A stretch of DNA of 64,000 bases from contig NZ_LT629772.1 in assembly GCF_900105385.1 (NCBI RefSeq), positions 5,084,001 through 5,148,000 of the forward strand, written 5' to 3'. Below the pieces are notes generated by a model. It had not been told where the DNA came from and ran no database searches. It was given only the letters and a program-made list of their open reading frames with translations. Origin of the DNA: Microlunatus soli. Its GTDB lineage: Bacteria > Actinomycetota > Actinomycetes > Propionibacteriales > Propionibacteriaceae. The number at the start of each line of letters is the position of its first letter. Positions within the stretch are counted from its first letter, which is position 1. The position numbers were made by a program, and so were the translations under genes. Shown here piece after piece: positions 17,504 to 26,119 of this stretch.

Positions 17504-18802
17504 TCAGACTGCTATCGCGGCCTCGACCTGGTCACGGACACCGTTCAGGGCCTCTGCGACCGTGATCTCACCGGTGTAGGCGCGCTCCAGCTGGGGACGA
17601 TAGATGTTGAGTGCAGCGGAGGTCGCGTTGGTGAAGTTCCGGGAGCGAAGGTGGTCCGATGCCTCGACGAGCAGGTTCATGTTCGCCGGGTATTTGCCCG
17701 GAGCCTTGAGCGCCTTCGCTGCTCCCCGGTGGGTCGGGATGCCGATACCGGAGTCGGCGATGATCTTGCCGCCCTCCGGGCCGATCGCGTATTCCAGGAA
17801 GTCCCAGGCCAGATCCGGGTTCTGCGCCTTGTCCGGGATGATGTACATGACCATGCTGGCTTCCTGGATCTGGTTCTCACGGCCGGGGATCGGCGCGACG
17901 TCCCACTCGAAGTCCTTGATGTTCTCGTCGAAGTAGGCGATCGTCGAGGTCGCGTTCTGATACATGCCGAGCTTTCCGCCGGTGAAGAGCCGCTGGTCCG
18001 CTCGGTCGGGCTGGAGATCTCCCCAGCTGGGACACACCTTGTGTTTGGTGATCAGGTCGCAACACCACTGCATGGCATCAAGGCCGATCTCGTCGGCCAG
18101 GGTGAAGCTGTGGCCGTCCTTGGAGAAGGTTCCCGGTCCACCGTTGTTCACCGCCCACATGTTTTCGTACGCGCCGTCCTTGGCGATGACCGCACCCCAC
18201 TGATCTTCGGAGGCCTTCGTCAGCGCCTTCGCGGCCTCCAGGAAGTCTTCCCATTTCCACCCCTCGTCGGTCCACGTGGTCGGCGGCAGCGGAATGCCCT
18301 CCTTCTCGAACATCGTCTTGTTGTAGAAGATGCAGCGGTTCTGGGCCGCGATCTGTACCGCGCGTTGACCGGTCGGGAGCTTGGAGAAGTTGAAGACGTT
18401 CTCGTAGTAGTCGTCGAGGTTCAGTCGGCTCTCGGCAACGTAAGGACCGATGTCCTTGGCGAGCTTCTTGCTCGATATCTCTGGGAGGAAGTCGTCGTCC
18501 AGGCGCATGAAGTCGGGCGGCTTGCCGCCGGACAGCAGTGTACGGAATCGGGTCGAGTAGTCGTCGCCGGAGACGGCCGCCTGTGCTTGGAACGTGGTCT
18601 TGGATTCGGACTCGAACCCCTTGGCGATCGGGCCGACGACGAGATCTTGAAATCCGTCATCCCAGCCCGCGGCGGTGACCGTGTCGCCACCTGCCGTCGT
18701 GGCGCTGTTGCCTCGTGCGCAACTGGACAGCAGGAGCGCAGAAGCACTTGCGCCGGCTGCTCCGAGAAAGTAGCGGCGGTTCATCATTGACCCGCTGATC
18801 AT
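17504..18802 (-). CDS. Orphan sugar ABC substrate-binding lipoprotein
   Basis: A 432-residue family-1 solute-binding protein. The ATG at 18802 follows GGAGG. The signal has a twin-arginine NRRYFLG motif and a lipobox LLSSC (Cys28). The mature part has the usual two-lobed sugar-binding pattern, with YNKTMFEKEGI and GGKLGMYQNATST. No permease or ATPase gene is adjacent on either side, so it must use an importer encoded elsewhere, or the operon has been dispersed. It is divergent from a Gfo/Idh/MocA dehydrogenase and a sugar isomerase. Confidence 0.92.
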   Translation of the reverse strand: MISGSMMNRRYFLGAAGASASALLLSSCARGNSATTAGGDTVTAAGWDDGFQDLVVGPIAKGFESESKTTFQAQAAVSGDDYSTRFRTLLSGGKPPDFMRLDDDFLPEISSKKLAKDIGPYVAESRLNLDDYYENVFNFSKLPTGQRAVQIAAQNRCIFYNKTMFEKEGIPLPPTTWTDEGWKWEDFLEAAKALTKASEDQWGAVIAKDGAYENMWAVNNGGPGTFSKDGHSFTLADEIGLDAMQWCCDLITKHKVCPSWGDLQPDRADQRLFTGGKLGMYQNATSTIAYFDENIKDFEWDVAPIPGRENQIQEASMVMYIIPDKAQNPDLAWDFLEYAIGPEGGKIIADSGIGIPTHRGAAKALKAPGKYPANMNLLVEASDHLRSRNFTNATSAALNIYRPQLERAYTGEITVAEALNGVRDQVEAAIAV

Positions 18803-19121
18803 CGCGCCCCTCCTTCGTCTGGTATCGACCAACTTGTGGTGGTCTGATCGGGTGCTCGATCGGGCGGAAATCCTCACTCCGGCCACGCCGCACCCTGAGC
18901 GAATGGTGCCGAGCCCACCGCATCCGCGCCGAACCTCGCCCAGGATTGCGGAGATCGCGGCGATTCGGTCGTCGCGTCCCGGTCAGCGGGACGTTTGCGG
19001 GCATCGGTAGGGAAGCTCAGGCCGCAGTGATGGGTCGTCATGATCAACTCTGCGCTCACCGGTGTCCGGATGGCGTCGCCAGTGGTCCGTTGCAGGACCG
19101 GGTCTGGAATGATCGACACCC
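18803..19121. other. 319-base divergent intergenic region
   Basis: This region separates the binding lipoprotein (minus) and a Gfo/Idh/MocA gene (plus) and must hold both promoters. I see no ORF of note. At 18827-18844 there is an inverted repeat GACCA-N8-TGGTC, 25 bases before the lipoprotein start, which could be a regulator site (IclR or similar). No strong -10/-35 pair stands out. Confidence 0.35.
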
Positions 19122-20276
19122 ATGACAGACGTCCGCTTCGGCATCATCGGCATCGGCAACATCGGCAACACCCACGTGGCCCGGTTCGAGCGTGGCGACA
19201 TCGCGAACGCGCGACTGGTCGGGATCTGCGACTCGGATCCGGCGAAACTGGCTCGGTATCCGCATCTGAAGGGCTGGAGCGACAGTGCCGAGATGATCGC
19301 GTCCGGAGAGGTCGACGCGGTCATCATCGCGACACCGCACTACGCACACACCCCGATCAGCATCGACGCTCTCGGCCATGGTCTGCACGTGCTGTGCGAG
19401 AAGCCGTTGGCGGTGCACCAGGCCGACTGTGACCGGATGATCGCCGCCCACACCGACCCCGATCAGGTGTTCGCTGTCATGTTCGACACCCGGACCGAAC
19501 CCCGTTACCGGCAGCTGCGGGAGCTGATCCGGTCCGGGCAGCTCGGCCGGATCCGTCGGATCAACTGGATCCTGACCGCCTGGTTCCGGTCCAACGCCTA
19601 CTACGCCTCCAGCAACTGGCGCGCGACCTGGGGCGGTGAGGGCGGTGGCATGCTGGTGAACCAGCTCCCGCACGACCTGGATCTCTTCCAATGGCTGTTC
19701 GGTTTGCCGCAGCGGGTCCGGGCCTTCTGCCCGATCGGCAAGTACCACCCGATCGAGGTCGAGGACGAGGTCAACGCCCTGTTGGAGTTCGCCGACGGCA
19801 GCACCGCGGTGCTGGTGGCGACCACCGGCGAGGCACCCGGAACCGATCGCCGCGAGATCATCGGCGACAACGGCCGCGTCGTGGTCTTCCCCGACCGGCT
19901 CGAGTTCACTCGCACTGCTGTGCCGACGTCGGAATTCAATGCGACGACGAAGGAATCCTTCGGCTCCCCGGAGACGTCGTTGGAGACGATCAAGATCGAC
20001 GGCAAGGGCGGCCGGCACACCGAGGTGATCAACGCGTTCGTCGGCGCCGTGCGGGGTGAACGGTCACTGATCGCCGAGGCGGCCGAAGGGCGTGCCTCGG
20101 TCTCCTTGGCCAACGCGATCATCCTGTCGTCCGAACTCGACAAGACGGTGGAGCTGCCGCTCGATCCGGAGACGTTCGAGCAATGGTTGGCCGACAAGCG
20201 CAAGGCGTCGACCTACGATGCCGCCGCCACAGCCACCGGCGCCGTGGCCGACATGAACGACTCGTTCTCCTCCTGA
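19122..20276 (+). CDS. Gfo/Idh/MocA-family dehydrogenase
   Basis: A 384-residue NAD(P)-dependent sugar or inositol-type dehydrogenase. The Rossmann motif is FGIIGIGNIGNTH, and the catalytic-lysine motif CEKPLAVH is intact, unlike the homologue at 4519. The C-terminal substrate domain includes GGGMLVNQLPHDLDLFQWLFG with the conserved His-Asp. Together with the isomerase that follows 24 bases later, it suggests oxidation and isomerisation of a cyclic polyol or a keto-glycoside. Confidence 0.92.
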   Translation: MTDVRFGIIGIGNIGNTHVARFERGDIANARLVGICDSDPAKLARYPHLKGWSDSAEMIASGEVDAVIIATPHYAHTPISIDALGHGLHVLCEKPLAVHQADCDRMIAAHTDPDQVFAVMFDTRTEPRYRQLRELIRSGQLGRIRRINWILTAWFRSNAYYASSNWRATWGGEGGGMLVNQLPHDLDLFQWLFGLPQRVRAFCPIGKYHPIEVEDEVNALLEFADGSTAVLVATTGEAPGTDRREIIGDNGRVVVFPDRLEFTRTAVPTSEFNATTKESFGSPETSLETIKIDGKGGRHTEVINAFVGAVRGERSLIAEAAEGRASVSLANAIILSSELDKTVELPLDPETFEQWLADKRKASTYDAAATATGAVADMNDSFSS

Positions 20277-20300
20277 CCGACCGACCCGAACGAGGACCCG

Positions 20301-21128
20301 ATGACCACCGCGCAGTCGACCGACGGCCAGCTGTTTCCCCAGACGCCGGGGATGGTGTCCTTCACCTACCGGCGAGAGTTCGAGCAGGACCTGGCGGGCA
20401 CCCTGGACCACATTCGCTCGCTCGGTGTGACCGACATCGAGTTCTCCAACCTGTTCGGCCACACGGCAGCCGAGATCCGTGCCCTGCTTGACGAACGAGG
20501 CATGCACTGCTCGTCCTACGGAGTCGGTTACGCCGACGTCCAGGACTCCACCGACGAGGTCGCGGCGGCAGCCAAGACGCTCGGGGCCGATTTCGTGCGC
20601 GTCGCCTGGGTGACGCACGAAGCACCCTTCACCGAACCGCAGGCCGAGGTCGTGGCGGAGGCGTTCAACCGGGTTGGGACCCGGCTGCGTACCGATCACG
20701 ACTTGATCTTCTGCTATCACAATCACGGGTACGAGTTCGTCCCGCACAACGACGGCACGCTGTTCGACCTGATCGTCCAGAGCACCGATCCTGCCGTAGT
20801 GAGCTTCGAGCTGGACATCCTGTGGGCCTTCTTTCCCGGTCACGATCCGGCGCAGCTGCTGCGTCGCTACCCGGACCGATTCCGCCTGATGCATCTGAAA
20901 GATCTCCGGCGCGGCGTCGAGGGCGACCTCAGTGGATCGACGGCAAAGGAGAACGACGTCGCGCTCGGGGACGGGCAGCTCGATCTGCCCGACATCCTCC
21001 GCGCAGCCCGCGCGTCGTCGATCGAGCATTACTACATCGAGGACGAGAGTCCCTCGACCGCCGAGCAGGTGCCGCGCAGCCTTGCCTACCTGGCGTCGCT
21101 GCGTCGGGACGGGCGCGAGGCGTCATGA
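20301..21128 (+). CDS. Sugar phosphate isomerase/epimerase (xylose isomerase-like TIM barrel)
   Basis: A 275-residue TIM-barrel protein of the IolE/IolI/hydroxypyruvate isomerase superfamily. Metal ligands are suggested by HNHGYEF, SFELDILWAFFPGHDP, LMHLKD and YYIEDE. GAGGAC lies 6 bases before the ATG. It is cotranscribed with the upstream Gfo/Idh/MocA gene, a pairing common in cyclitol and 3-keto-sugar catabolism. Substrate unknown. Confidence 0.88.
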   Translation: MTTAQSTDGQLFPQTPGMVSFTYRREFEQDLAGTLDHIRSLGVTDIEFSNLFGHTAAEIRALLDERGMHCSSYGVGYADVQDSTDEVAAAAKTLGADFVRVAWVTHEAPFTEPQAEVVAEAFNRVGTRLRTDHDLIFCYHNHGYEFVPHNDGTLFDLIVQSTDPAVVSFELDILWAFFPGHDPAQLLRRYPDRFRLMHLKDLRRGVEGDLSGSTAKENDVALGDGQLDLPDILRAARASSIEHYYIEDESPSTAEQVPRSLAYLASLRRDGREAS

Positions 21129-21208
21129 TCATGCTCAATCAGCAGGACCAAAGTCCCGCTCGACGGCTCAACGCAGATCCGGGGGTAACCCGCCGCTAGC
21201 CTCGCGCT

Positions 21209-21895
21209 ATGACCGGAATATCGGTGGCTTCCGATTCGTCGGGCAGCATTCCACGACGGGTCTCGCCGGCGCTGCGGGCAGGGCGGCGGGTCGTCGGCGT
21301 CGCCCCCGTGCTGTCCTCTGCGCTGTTTGCCGGTTCGGTGCTGTGGTCGGCGAGTTTTCCCGGGGTGCCGTTCGTCGGCGTGGCGTTGGTCGCCCTGTTC
21401 GGGTGCACCACGCTGCTCTCCTGGTTGAGCTGGTTCACCGTCGAGCTGAGTGGCTCGCGTCGCATGGTGGCAGTCGTCGTGAGCGGCGTTCTGGTGTTGA
21501 GTTCGGTGGTGGTGACAGCGACCGGGGCACCCCTGCGTGCCAGGTTCGCCTGGAGCGCCGCGGCGTTCGAAGCCGTCGTTGCCGACGCCGATGCGCACCG
21601 AGCAGCGCCAATTCGGTCCGAGGTGGCTGCCGCTGGCGAGTTCGATCCGGCCGCGTTCCCGATTCGGTGCCCGGAATCGATCGGCTTGTTCTCGATATCG
21701 GGCTGCTCGGTCATCGAGCCGACCAAGCAAGCGCCGGGCGCGGCCGGCCATCGGGGCTACCTGTTCTTCGAGACCTGGAACGCGGTCACCGACGACTCCG
21801 TCATCGCCTATCTGCCGGCAGGTCCGATTCCCTGGGCATGGAACCCTCCTCGCCACCTCAGTGGAGCGTGGTACGGCGCCACCTGCGGTTGCTGA
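21209..21895 (+). CDS. Membrane protein of unknown function
   Basis: A 228-residue protein with three likely membrane helices in the first half (about residues 28-50, 52-72 and 83-105) and a hydrophilic, probably extracellular C-terminal half with paired Cys (RCPESIG, SGCSV, TCGC). I do not recognise the family. A TAGCCT hexamer at 21197-21202 lies 6 bases before the ATG, compatible with a leaderless transcript. It is convergent with the MFS gene at 21936. Confidence 0.65.
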   Translation: MTGISVASDSSGSIPRRVSPALRAGRRVVGVAPVLSSALFAGSVLWSASFPGVPFVGVALVALFGCTTLLSWLSWFTVELSGSRRMVAVVVSGVLVLSSVVVTATGAPLRARFAWSAAAFEAVVADADAHRAAPIRSEVAAAGEFDPAAFPIRCPESIGLFSISGCSVIEPTKQAPGAAGHRGYLFFETWNAVTDDSVIAYLPAGPIPWAWNPPRHLSGAWYGATCGC

Positions 21896-21935
21896 TCAGC
21901 ACCCCGGTATATCTGTTGCAGGATGGCTGATCCGG

Positions 21936-23183
21936 TCACGCCGGTTCGATGCTGACGTCGCGTTGAGGGCGGGCGACCAGCCAGAGCACCAGCACTGCCA
22001 GTAGTTGACCGACCAACATCACGGCGGCCACCGGAATCGCGCTGGTCACGCCGATCAAGCCGGTGATCGGTGTCGCCAGCGCACCCAGAGCCTGTCGGGA
22101 TGCGTTCAGGAAGCTGGCTGCGGAGCCGGCGGCGTGCCCTTGACGGGCCAAAGCCAGCGTCTGTGCGCAGGGCGTATTGATGCCGATGAAGAAGGTGAAC
22201 GCCCACAGCGGGACCAAGATCACGAGCAGCGAACGACTGCCGCTGATCCCGACGACCATCAGGGCGGTAGCCGCCAGCGCCAGCCCGGTCGTCGACACCA
22301 TGATCAACCGCCGGGGAGTGATCCGGTGGGCCAAGCGCGCCGCCGACTGGGTGCCGGCGAACATCGCCAGGGCATGCGAACCGAAGGCTAGGCCGTACTG
22401 CTGCTCGGTCAGCCGATATACCCGTTGGAACAAGAAGGACGACGCCGCCAGATAGCTGTACATGCCCATCCAGGCGAAGGCGGACACCAGCACGTAGCCA
22501 AGATACTGCTGATCGATGATCATGGTCCGAAAGGCCCGTGCGCGGATTCGTAGACCGCCGGTCTGCCGTCGGTGCCGCGGCAGCGTCTCGCCGACCACGA
22601 GGAGGACGCCGAGGCCGAGCACCAGGCCGTAGCCGGCCAGGGCGCCGAAGACACCCCGCCAGTCGGTGATCGACAGCAGCGTCGAGCCGAGCAGCGGTCC
22701 GATCGCGATCGCCAAGCCGGAGATCAATGCCATCGATGCCAGCATCCGCATCATCGCGAGACCGCGGTAGAGATCACGGACCATCGCCAGCGCGAGTGCG
22801 CCGGTGGCAGCCGAGGCAGCGCCCTGCACCATCCGTCCGGCGATCAGGGCGGGCACCGACGGTGCCATCGCGCAGAGCAGGGAAGCCGCCACGTGGACGC
22901 AGGTAGCGATCAACATCGGCAGCTTGCGGCCGATCCCGTCGCTGATCGGACCGGCGATGATCTGCCCGGCGACCATGCCGATCATGGCCCCGGTGAAGGT
23001 GAACTGGATCGAGGGCGCCGAGACACCGAAGCCGGAAGCGATCTGCGGGAAGGCCGGCAGATAGATGTCGATGGTGAACGTGCTGAGCGTCTGGAGGAGG
23101 CCGAGGGTGATGACGTACGACACCACCCGGCGTCGGGTCGTTCGACTGATCGGGACGGCCGGCGGGGCAATCTCGTCGGTCAC
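21936..23183 (-). CDS. Bcr/CflA-family MFS multidrug exporter
   Basis: A 415-residue, twelve-helix MFS transporter. It shows the Bcr/CflA pattern: TIDIYLPAFPQIASGF at helix 1, QIIAGPISDGIGRK in the 2-3 loop (motif A), and GRMVQGAASA in helix 4. These proteins export drugs, amino acids or sugars by proton antiport. It starts 2 bases after the ROK repressor stop, so the two are probably one transcript. Confidence 0.92.
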   Translation of the reverse strand: MTDEIAPPAVPISRTTRRRVVSYVITLGLLQTLSTFTIDIYLPAFPQIASGFGVSAPSIQFTFTGAMIGMVAGQIIAGPISDGIGRKLPMLIATCVHVAASLLCAMAPSVPALIAGRMVQGAASAATGALALAMVRDLYRGLAMMRMLASMALISGLAIAIGPLLGSTLLSITDWRGVFGALAGYGLVLGLGVLLVVGETLPRHRRQTGGLRIRARAFRTMIIDQQYLGYVLVSAFAWMGMYSYLAASSFLFQRVYRLTEQQYGLAFGSHALAMFAGTQSAARLAHRITPRRLIMVSTTGLALAATALMVVGISGSRSLLVILVPLWAFTFFIGINTPCAQTLALARQGHAAGSAASFLNASRQALGALATPITGLIGVTSAIPVAAVMLVGQLLAVLVLWLVARPQRDVSIEPA

Positions 23184-23185
23184 GC

Positions 23186-24382
23186 TCAGACCTGGGTGGG
23201 CTGCTGGAGCAGGCCGATCGGGTCCTGCAGCAGCGGCTCCATCGCGGCAGCGCCCGCGCCGACGAGTAGTTGCCGTTGCCCCAGAATCGGGGCGATCAAG
23301 GTCGGCGGCTCCCGCAGGGCACCGAGATTGGCCCCGGCGACGGCTGCAGCCAGCCGGTCCTCACCGACCTCGAGCAGCGTGGCGAAGAAGCCGCCGAGCA
23401 TGATCAACTGTGGATCGTAGGACCAGACGGCCATCCGCAATGCCGTCCCGAGGTAGTGCAGCTGTCGTTCGAGAAACGTCCGCAGACCGGCGCCCTGCTG
23501 GGTCCGGATCGCCTCGGCGAGCGCGGCCACGGTCGGCCGGGCGATCCCGTACGCCGCCCCGAACGCGTGCATGCCGACCACGCTGGTCAGGCAGCCGACA
23601 TTCCCGCAGACGCAGGTCGGTCCGTCCGGCGCGACCAGAGTGTGGCCGAGCCGTGCCGCCGCTCCCACGGCTCCGTCGAGGATGTGGCCGTCGACCATTG
23701 CCGCGCCGCCGATACCTCCTGGCCCGCCGTAGAGATAGACGACGTTTTCGGTGCCGCGAGCCGTTCCCCACAACGTCTCGGCGGTGAGCCCGAGCCGAGC
23801 ATCGAAGGCGACCGTCGACCGGAGGTGCGTCGTCTCGGCCAGCATGGCGGCGAACGGCACCTCGGTCCACTGCAGATGCGGAGCGAATTTGACCGTCGTA
23901 CCGGCCTTGTCCACCCGGCCCGGAATGGCGGCGCAGAGTCCGACCAGCTGTCCGGGATGATCTTCATGCATCCGGAGTACCGCGGCGGCGGTCATCTCGG
24001 CCGCCTCGTACGGAGCCGGTGCCCGCGATGTCTCGACGAACTCCTCGGCGACGATCCGACCGCCTAGCCCCACCAACGCGACATGGACACCGGTGACGTC
24101 GGGATTGACCGCGACCGACAACAACCGATCCGTCGGCGCAACCACCGGTGACGGACGGCCCACCGATCCACCCCGCGCGGTCGACGGCGACTGTTGGGCA
24201 ACGATGCCGGCCACCTCGAGGTCGCTGACCAGCGTGCCGATCGACGAACGGGACAGTCCGCTGAGCTGGGTCAATTCGGCGCGCGAGATCGCCTGCTCCT
24301 GATGGACACGGCGCAAGACCAGCGACAGGTTTCGTCGGCGGACGTCGTCCTGGCCGGCCCGGGGGACCACCGCATCGTTCAT
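23186..24382 (-). CDS. ROK-family transcriptional repressor
   Basis: A 398-residue regulator. The N-terminal winged helix (about 10-75) includes ISRAELTQLSGLSRSSIGTL. The ROK domain follows, with the zinc motif GHTLVAPDGPTCVCGNVGCL, quoted in parts: GHTLVAPDG and CVCGNVGCL. The catalytic Asp expected in sugar kinases of this fold is replaced or displaced, as usual in repressors. It is divergent from the carboxylesterase/ABC operon at 24543 and probably represses both itself and that operon. Confidence 0.92.
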   Translation of the reverse strand: MNDAVVPRAGQDDVRRRNLSLVLRRVHQEQAISRAELTQLSGLSRSSIGTLVSDLEVAGIVAQQSPSTARGGSVGRPSPVVAPTDRLLSVAVNPDVTGVHVALVGLGGRIVAEEFVETSRAPAPYEAAEMTAAAVLRMHEDHPGQLVGLCAAIPGRVDKAGTTVKFAPHLQWTEVPFAAMLAETTHLRSTVAFDARLGLTAETLWGTARGTENVVYLYGGPGGIGGAAMVDGHILDGAVGAAARLGHTLVAPDGPTCVCGNVGCLTSVVGMHAFGAAYGIARPTVAALAEAIRTQQGAGLRTFLERQLHYLGTALRMAVWSYDPQLIMLGGFFATLLEVGEDRLAAAVAGANLGALREPPTLIAPILGQRQLLVGAGAAAMEPLLQDPIGLLQQPTQV

Positions 24383-24426
24383 TCGTCAGCTCCTCTGATC
24401 GCTGCAGGCAATCTGCCATAAGTCTA

Positions 24427-24491
24427 GGACATGAACAAACGCGCGACCGCGTTGTGGGACAGACAAACTAATATTTGTCCAAGACATGAAC
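24427..24491. promoter_or_regulatory. Probable ROK operator sites
   Basis: This AT-rich intergenic stretch carries two direct copies of GACATGAAC (24428-24436 and 24483-24491) flanking the inverted repeat GACAAA-N6-TTTGTC (24462-24479). The layout lies between the divergent ROK gene and its likely target operon and is a good candidate for cooperative repressor binding. Confidence 0.6.
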
Positions 24492-24542
24492 ATATGGTCT
24501 AACATCGTGGCCGGATCTTGGTTCCGAAGAAGGGAGACACCG

Positions 24543-26090
24543 GTGGCGATGCTGGAGACCTGGCAAGGGCGGCTGCGAGGTGCCGATCTGGGGACGCCCG
24601 ACGGCGCCGCCGTCGGATACCTGAACATCCCGTACGCCCCGGGTCCGGTCGACGGACGACGCTGGATGCCGCCGGCCGGTCCCATCGGATGGACCGGCGA
24701 GCGGGACGGCACTCGCTTCGGGCCGGGCGCGCCGCAGCGGGCCGATCGCGCCGTCGGCTTCAGCACGGCGGAGGAGGGCTGTCTCAATCTGAATGTCTGG
24801 GCGCCGGCCACCTCCGCCGAGCCGCGACCGGTCCTGGTCTGGCTGCACGGCGGCGCCCACCTGTACGGGTCGAACACGCATCCGCTCTGCGACGGTGCCA
24901 GGCTCGCTGCAGCCGAGGGCATCATCGTCGTCGCGGCCAACTACCGACTCGGCGCCCTCGGATATCTCACGCTGGACCATCTGCTGGGTGAGTCCTACGG
25001 TCAGTCGGCGAACCTCGCCCTGCTGGATGCCCTGGCAGCGCTGCGTTGGGTGCAGCGATCGATCACCGCCTTCGGTGGCGACCCGGAACGGGTCACTCTG
25101 ATGGGACAGTCCGCCGGTGCGGTGATGACGGCAACCCTGCTCGGCCTGCCGGCTGCCCGCGGCCTGTTCGGACGAGCGATCGTGGAGAGCGGCAGCGCCG
25201 AACGCTGCCAGGACCGTGAGTTCGGTATCCGACGAACGGCCGACCTCCTGGCCATCTTGGGACTCACCGAGGCGACCGCGGGGAGGTTGCTGGCGTTGCC
25301 GGCCGCACAGTTGATCGATGCCCAGGAGCAGTTGATCAAGGAACGGTCCCGTGGAAGCAGCACGCTGTCGCTGGCCTTCGGTCCAGAGGTCGACGGCCGG
25401 CTGCTGTACCAGCGCCCGGTCGATGCGATCGCGGCGGGGGAGGGCGCCGACGTCGACCTCATCGCGGGCACGAATCTCAACGAGGGCAGCGGTTACGTCG
25501 ACCTCCGCCGGGGCGACGACCCGGCCCTGGTGTCGGAACTGCGGGCGCGAACGGCCGAACTGCTTCCGCGTTGCCAGGATCCGGTCTCGGACTACCGCGC
25601 GGCCGTCGAGGGAGACCTTGGTCGTTCGGCCACGACGGCGGAGGTCCTCGAAGCCTGCGTCGCCGACCAGCTGTATCGCCAACCGATCCAGCGATTGCTG
25701 GATGCCCGAGCAGCCGCGGATGATCAACAGCGCACCGGTCGGACCTTCAGCTACCTGTTCGGCTGGCCGCGACCGGATCACGGCTGGGCACGCCGGGCGG
25801 GACACTCGCTGGAACTCCCGTTTATCTTCCGGCACCTCGACGACAAGCCGGAGGCCGCCGAGGAGGTCGGGCCCGACGCACCGATTGCGATCCGAGACCT
25901 GATGAGCCGGTCCTGGGCCCGATTCGCTGCCAACGGTGATCCGACATCGGAACACGTCAGCTGGCGAACCTACGGATCGGAACGCTCGGTGCTGATGATC
26001 ACCGATCACCCGACTGTCGTCGCGGATCCACGTCGGCGGCTCCGGATGCTCTCCGCGGCGTACGGCGCCGACCGGACGACCATCAGCTGA
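24543..26090 (+). CDS. Type-B carboxylesterase
   Basis: A 515-residue alpha/beta hydrolase of the carboxylesterase/para-nitrobenzyl esterase family. It has the oxyanion motif WLHGGAHLYGS, the nucleophile GQSAGA, a Glu in GTNLNEGSG and the catalytic His in AGHSLELPF. No signal peptide is evident, so it acts in the cytoplasm. GTG 24543 follows AAGGGAGA; an ATG at 24486 lies in the operator region and is unlikely. As the first gene of an importer operon, it may remove acyl or ester groups from the imported carbohydrate. Confidence 0.88.
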   Translation: MAMLETWQGRLRGADLGTPDGAAVGYLNIPYAPGPVDGRRWMPPAGPIGWTGERDGTRFGPGAPQRADRAVGFSTAEEGCLNLNVWAPATSAEPRPVLVWLHGGAHLYGSNTHPLCDGARLAAAEGIIVVAANYRLGALGYLTLDHLLGESYGQSANLALLDALAALRWVQRSITAFGGDPERVTLMGQSAGAVMTATLLGLPAARGLFGRAIVESGSAERCQDREFGIRRTADLLAILGLTEATAGRLLALPAAQLIDAQEQLIKERSRGSSTLSLAFGPEVDGRLLYQRPVDAIAAGEGADVDLIAGTNLNEGSGYVDLRRGDDPALVSELRARTAELLPRCQDPVSDYRAAVEGDLGRSATTAEVLEACVADQLYRQPIQRLLDARAAADDQQRTGRTFSYLFGWPRPDHGWARRAGHSLELPFIFRHLDDKPEAAEEVGPDAPIAIRDLMSRSWARFAANGDPTSEHVSWRTYGSERSVLMITDHPTVVADPRRRLRMLSAAYGADRTTIS

Positions 26091-26119
26091 CATCTCTCAA
26101 GCCTCAAAGGAGAAGCTTC

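Noticed and set aside
24468-26093. 541-codon minus-strand frame
   Set aside because: It is the shadow of the carboxylesterase gene, whose catalytic motifs are all on the plus strand.
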